64,000 nucleotides of DNA from Ornithinimicrobium murale (lineage in GTDB: Bacteria > Actinomycetota > Actinomycetes > Actinomycetales > Dermatophilaceae), in the NCBI RefSeq assembly GCF_003352835.1, contig NZ_QLVD01000024.1, positions 1 through 64,000 on the forward strand, written 5' to 3'. Made by a program: the position numbers and the translations under genes. This document shows positions 61,521-64,000 of the stretch, piece after piece; the stretch's first letter is position 1; every line of letters begins with the position of its first letter. A model generated the notes under the pieces. It did not search any database and was not told the DNA's origin. It saw only the letters and a program-made list of their open reading frames with translations.

Positions 61521-62128
61521 GGCGTCACCTCCAGGACGAAGTCTGTCAAAAGCCGCGCTCCAGCGCGGGCCGATCGCTCGGGGTGGAACTGTGCGCCCCA
61601 CCTGTTGCCTCTGCGCACCACGGCACTCCAGGTGCCGGAATGCTGCGTCGTCAGCACCGTGTCCGGCGTGACCGGCACGGCATAGCTGTGCACGAAGTAG
61701 GCCCGCGTGCCGTCGGGGAGCCCCGCCGTGAGCGGGTCCTCCCGCAGTGCGGTCAGGGTATTCCACCCCATGTGCGGCACGCGCACCCCCGGTGCCCCCG
61801 GGATGGGGACCACCTCGCCCGGCACCAGCCCGAGGCACTCCACACCCCCGTCCTCGGCCGACCGGTCAAAGAGCAGCTGCATGCCCAGACACACACCGAG
61901 CAGCGGTTGCTCGACCGCCCGGAGAACCTCCACCAGTCCGGCTTCCCTGAGCCTCCGCATACCGGCTCCTGCTGCCCCCACCCCGGGGAGGATCACCCGG
62001 TCCGCGGCCAGGATGTCAGCCGGATCACGCGTCAACCGGGCATCGGCGCCGATCCGGTCCAGCGCATAGCGCACGGACGCGATGTTGGTGCCGCCCGAGT
62101 CGACGAGGGCGACCCTGGACCTAGCCAC
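61517..62128 (-). CDS. hisH: imidazole glycerol phosphate synthase glutamine amidotransferase HisH
   Basis: A 203-residue class I glutaminase. The triad is Cys in GVCLGMQLLF, and His/Glu in GAQFHPERS; ALVDSGGTNIASVRYALDRIG and RVPHMGWN complete the pattern. The form VDSGGTNIASVRYAL is closer to Xanthomonadales HisH than to actinobacterial HisH. It supplies ammonia to HisF. GTG 62128 is three bases from the hisB stop. Confidence 0.92.
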   Translation of the reverse strand: MARSRVALVDSGGTNIASVRYALDRIGADARLTRDPADILAADRVILPGVGAAGAGMRRLREAGLVEVLRAVEQPLLGVCLGMQLLFDRSAEDGGVECLGLVPGEVVPIPGAPGVRVPHMGWNTLTALREDPLTAGLPDGTRAYFVHSYAVPVTPDTVLTTQHSGTWSAVVRRGNRWGAQFHPERSARAGARLLTDFVLEVTP

Positions 62129-62131
62129 GGG

Positions 62132-63226
62132 TCACAGCACACCCTTGGTGGACGGCAGCTCGCTGCCCTCCACCCGGATGGCCTGGCGCAGCGCGCGGGC
62201 CACCGCCTTGAAGCCGACCTCGATCTTGTGGTGGGCGTTGTCACCGGTGACCGACAGGTGGAGCGTGGCGCGCAGCGACTCGGCGAAGGAGCGCCAGAAG
62301 TGCTCGACCATCTCGGTGGGCAGGTCACCCACCATCTCGCGGTCGAAGTCGCAGTCGAACTTCAGGAACGGGCGTCCCGACAGGTCGAGCGCGGCACTGG
62401 CCTGCGCCTCATCCATCGGCGCGGTGAAGCCGTAGCGGCCGATGCCACGCCGGTCACCGAGAGCCGTGTCCACAGCCTGACCGATGGCCAGGGCGGTGTC
62501 CTCGGTGGTGTGGTGCTCGTCGATGTGCAGGTCACCCTCACAGGCGACCTTCATCGAGAACCCCCCGTGCTTGGCCAGCTGGTCGAGCATGTGGTCCAGG
62601 AACCCCAGGCCGGTCGACACCTCGATGTCGCCCGCGCGGTCCAGGTCGACCTCGACATGGATCCTGGTCTCGGAGGTGTTGCGGTCCACCACGGCGACGC
62701 GGGGTCGGTTGGCCAGCTCGTGGGCGATCTGCTCCCAGGTGACCGCCTCCTCACCACCCTCGCCCATCGAGCTCTGCAGCAGGTAGGTCCGGATGCCCAG
62801 GTTGTCCCCGAACTCCCGGTCGGTGAGGCGGTCCCCGACCATCATCGAGCGGTCCCAGTCGATGCCGCGGTCACGCAGCAGGTGCTTGACCATGCCGATG
62901 CCCGGCTTGCGGGTGTCCGGCTGGTTGGGACCCGGCGGGTGCGGGTCGACGAAGACGTCGCGGAAGGTGATGCCCTGGCTCTCCAGGATGTGCAGCAGCA
63001 GGTCGTGTGGGCCCTGGAAGGACTCGACCGGGAAGTTCGGGCCGCCGAGGTCGTTCTGGTTGGACACCATGATGAAGTCCCAGCCGGCGTCCCGCAGCCG
63101 GGCCAGCGCCGGCATGACGCCGGGGACCAGGCGCAGCTTGTCGTAGGAGTCGATCTGGCAGTCGGCGGGTTCCTCGATGATGGTGCCGTCCCGGTCGATG
63201 AACAGGACAGGTCGCTGGGTGCTCAT
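62132..63226 (-). CDS. hisB: bifunctional histidinol-phosphatase/imidazoleglycerol-phosphate dehydratase HisB
   Basis: A 364-residue fusion. The N-terminal HAD-type phosphatase has FIDRDGTI (nucleophile Asp10 and acid Asp12), VSNQNDLG and MVGDRLTD; the C-terminal dehydratase has [26 protein letters not shown] and DLSGRPF with metal-binding histidines. The fused form is restricted to gammaproteobacteria and a few relatives; actinobacteria carry a single-domain HisB and a separate HisN. ATG 63226 overlaps the hisC stop by four bases. Confidence 0.94.
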   Translation of the reverse strand: MSTQRPVLFIDRDGTIIEEPADCQIDSYDKLRLVPGVMPALARLRDAGWDFIMVSNQNDLGGPNFPVESFQGPHDLLLHILESQGITFRDVFVDPHPPGPNQPDTRKPGIGMVKHLLRDRGIDWDRSMMVGDRLTDREFGDNLGIRTYLLQSSMGEGGEEAVTWEQIAHELANRPRVAVVDRNTSETRIHVEVDLDRAGDIEVSTGLGFLDHMLDQLAKHGGFSMKVACEGDLHIDEHHTTEDTALAIGQAVDTALGDRRGIGRYGFTAPMDEAQASAALDLSGRPFLKFDCDFDREMVGDLPTEMVEHFWRSFAESLRATLHLSVTGDNAHHKIEVGFKAVARALRQAIRVEGSELPSTKGVL

Positions 63227-64000
63227 GGGTGGGTTCCTCGTGCGGGTTCGGTGGTGGGGGCGGGTTCGGTGGTGGGCGCGGGTCCGGTGGTGGGCGCGTG
63301 CTCGGTGGTGGTCTCGTGGGTCTGGGCGCCGTCTGCCAGGACCTGCTGCACGGCCTCAATCTCCTCGGGCGAGCCCACGGTGATGCGCAGAGCGTCGCTG
63401 AGCTGGTGCCTCATGTCGCGGACCACGATGCCACTGGCCCGCAGGTCGGTGAGCAGGGTGTCCACCCCAGGGCCGCGGATCAGCAGGAAGTTGGCCTCGC
63501 TGGCGTAGACCGTCTCGACGCGCGGATCGGCGTCCAGGAGCTCGGCGAGGCGCTCCCGGTCGATCCGGGTCCGTGCGACGCGGGCATCGACCGAGCGGCG
63601 CACGGAGCTGGACAGTGCCGCGACGGCGAGCTCGGTGACCGGTGCCGGCAGCGGGTAGGGCGCCTGCACTCGGCGCAGGACGGCCGCCAGATCCGGGTGG
63701 CACAGCGCGCTGCCGACGCGGGCACCGGCCAGGCCGTGGGCCTTGGACAGGGTGCGCAGCACGACCAGGTTGGGGTGGTTGCCCAACAACGTTGCGGCAC
63801 TGCGTGGCCCGGCAAACTCCTGGTAGGCCTCGTCGACGACCACCACGGCCTGCTGGGCCAGGTCTGCTGCGAGGTGCTCGATGGCGTCCAGCGGCACGAC
63901 GGCACCCGTGGGGTTGCCGGGGCTGGTGAGGAAGACGATCCGGGCGCCCTGCTCGGCGACAGCGTCCCGCAGGCCGTCGGTGTCGACCTCCCAGAGCCCA
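63223..64000 (-). CDS. hisC: histidinol-phosphate aminotransferase HisC, 5' end outside window
   Basis: The frame runs off the right edge; the C-terminal 258 residues are visible. [12 protein letters not shown] (cofactor-binding Asn), VVDEAYQEF and the PLP lysine in [16 protein letters not shown] are intact, as is LLIRGPG. It converts imidazoleacetol phosphate to histidinol phosphate. The last 25 residues are a Thr/Glu/Pro/Ala repeat (APTTEP units, 18 bp, 63243-63314) not seen in typical HisC. Upstream one expects hisD and hisG. Confidence 0.93.
   Translation of the reverse strand, partial: GLWEVDTDGLRDAVAEQGARIVFLTSPGNPTGAVVPLDAIEHLAADLAQQAVVVVDEAYQEFAGPRSAATLLGNHPNLVVLRTLSKAHGLAGARVGSALCHPDLAAVLRRVQAPYPLPAPVTELAVAALSSSVRRSVDARVARTRIDRERLAELLDADPRVETVYASEANFLLIRGPGVDTLLTDLRASGIVVRDMRHQLSDALRITVGSPEEIEAVQQVLADGAQTHETTTEHAPTTGPAPTTEPAPTTEPARGTHP
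63243..63314 (-). repeat. 18-bp tandem repeat (four copies) in the hisC tail
   Basis: Units at 63243, 63261, 63279 and 63297 encode [12 protein letters not shown] six-residue repeats at the C-terminus of HisC, after the end of the conserved fold. Confidence 0.88.

Overview
The window is high-GC DNA from an actinobacterium. The gene order pgsA2-DUF881-sbp-DUF881-gcvH-garA-ftsR-BFN-merR-gcvP matches the Mycobacterium tuberculosis Rv1822-Rv1832 neighbourhood, and xerD-parA-scpA-scpB-rluB-cmk-der is another conserved actinobacterial block. A DUF222-type HNH protein, mycothiol-synthase-like GNATs and many leaderless start sites fit Micrococcales; Ornithinimicrobiaceae or Intrasporangiaceae is my guess, not something the sequence proves.

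Layout. 1-3.9 kb: truncated HNH endonuclease, a divergent pair (alpha/beta hydrolase and rRNA methyltransferase RlmC) and an unknown protein. 3.9-23 kb: a respiratory nitrogen-oxide island. On the minus strand it runs SufR-like regulator, NarK transporter, MFS pump, second SufR-like regulator, narGHJI, then molybdenum-cofactor genes moeZ, mobA, moaD and a GNAT. Divergent on the plus strand are a DUF2249 protein, a hemerythrin, a multi-pass membrane protein and a 909-residue fusion of membrane domain, cupredoxin and copper nitrite reductase. 23-28.6 kb: a tight four-gene operon of an alpha/beta hydrolase plus three clan-CD (CHAT/caspase-like) proteins, one lacking the catalytic cysteine. This is the best candidate for an undescribed system. 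28.8-34.3 kb: YciO/Sua5, GNAT, APC permease, OsmC, histidine phosphatase and a GCS2-family ligase. 34.4-43.2 kb: glycine cleavage and cell-envelope/division regulators, with a glycine riboswitch before gcvP. 43.3-53.5 kb: VOC protein, tRNA-Pro(GGG), der, sufE, sulfurtransferase, cmk, rluB, scpBA, parA, xerD and a membrane protein. 53.6-59.1 kb: lgt, DUF2784, an XRE-cupin regulator divergent from a thioredoxin-reductase-like/methyltransferase pair, GNAT, HutD and DinB proteins. 59.2-64 kb: hisIE, hisF, hisA, hisH, bifunctional hisB and partial hisC, an operon whose order, fusions and protein sequences resemble gammaproteobacteria rather than actinobacteria.

Two patterns recur. Short tandem repeats of 15, 18, 24, 30 or 42 bp (multiples of three) sit in linkers or tails of at least ten otherwise normal proteins; repeats outside genes are not so constrained. 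About ten genes have a TANNNT box exactly 6-7 nt before an ATG/GTG start and no Shine-Dalgarno sequence, the signature of leaderless mRNAs; these boxes were used to choose several starts.

The only gene-free gap near 300 bases is upstream of gcvP (37182-37482), which holds the glycine riboswitch and a probable promoter. I saw no transposase, prophage, rRNA or CRISPR array.
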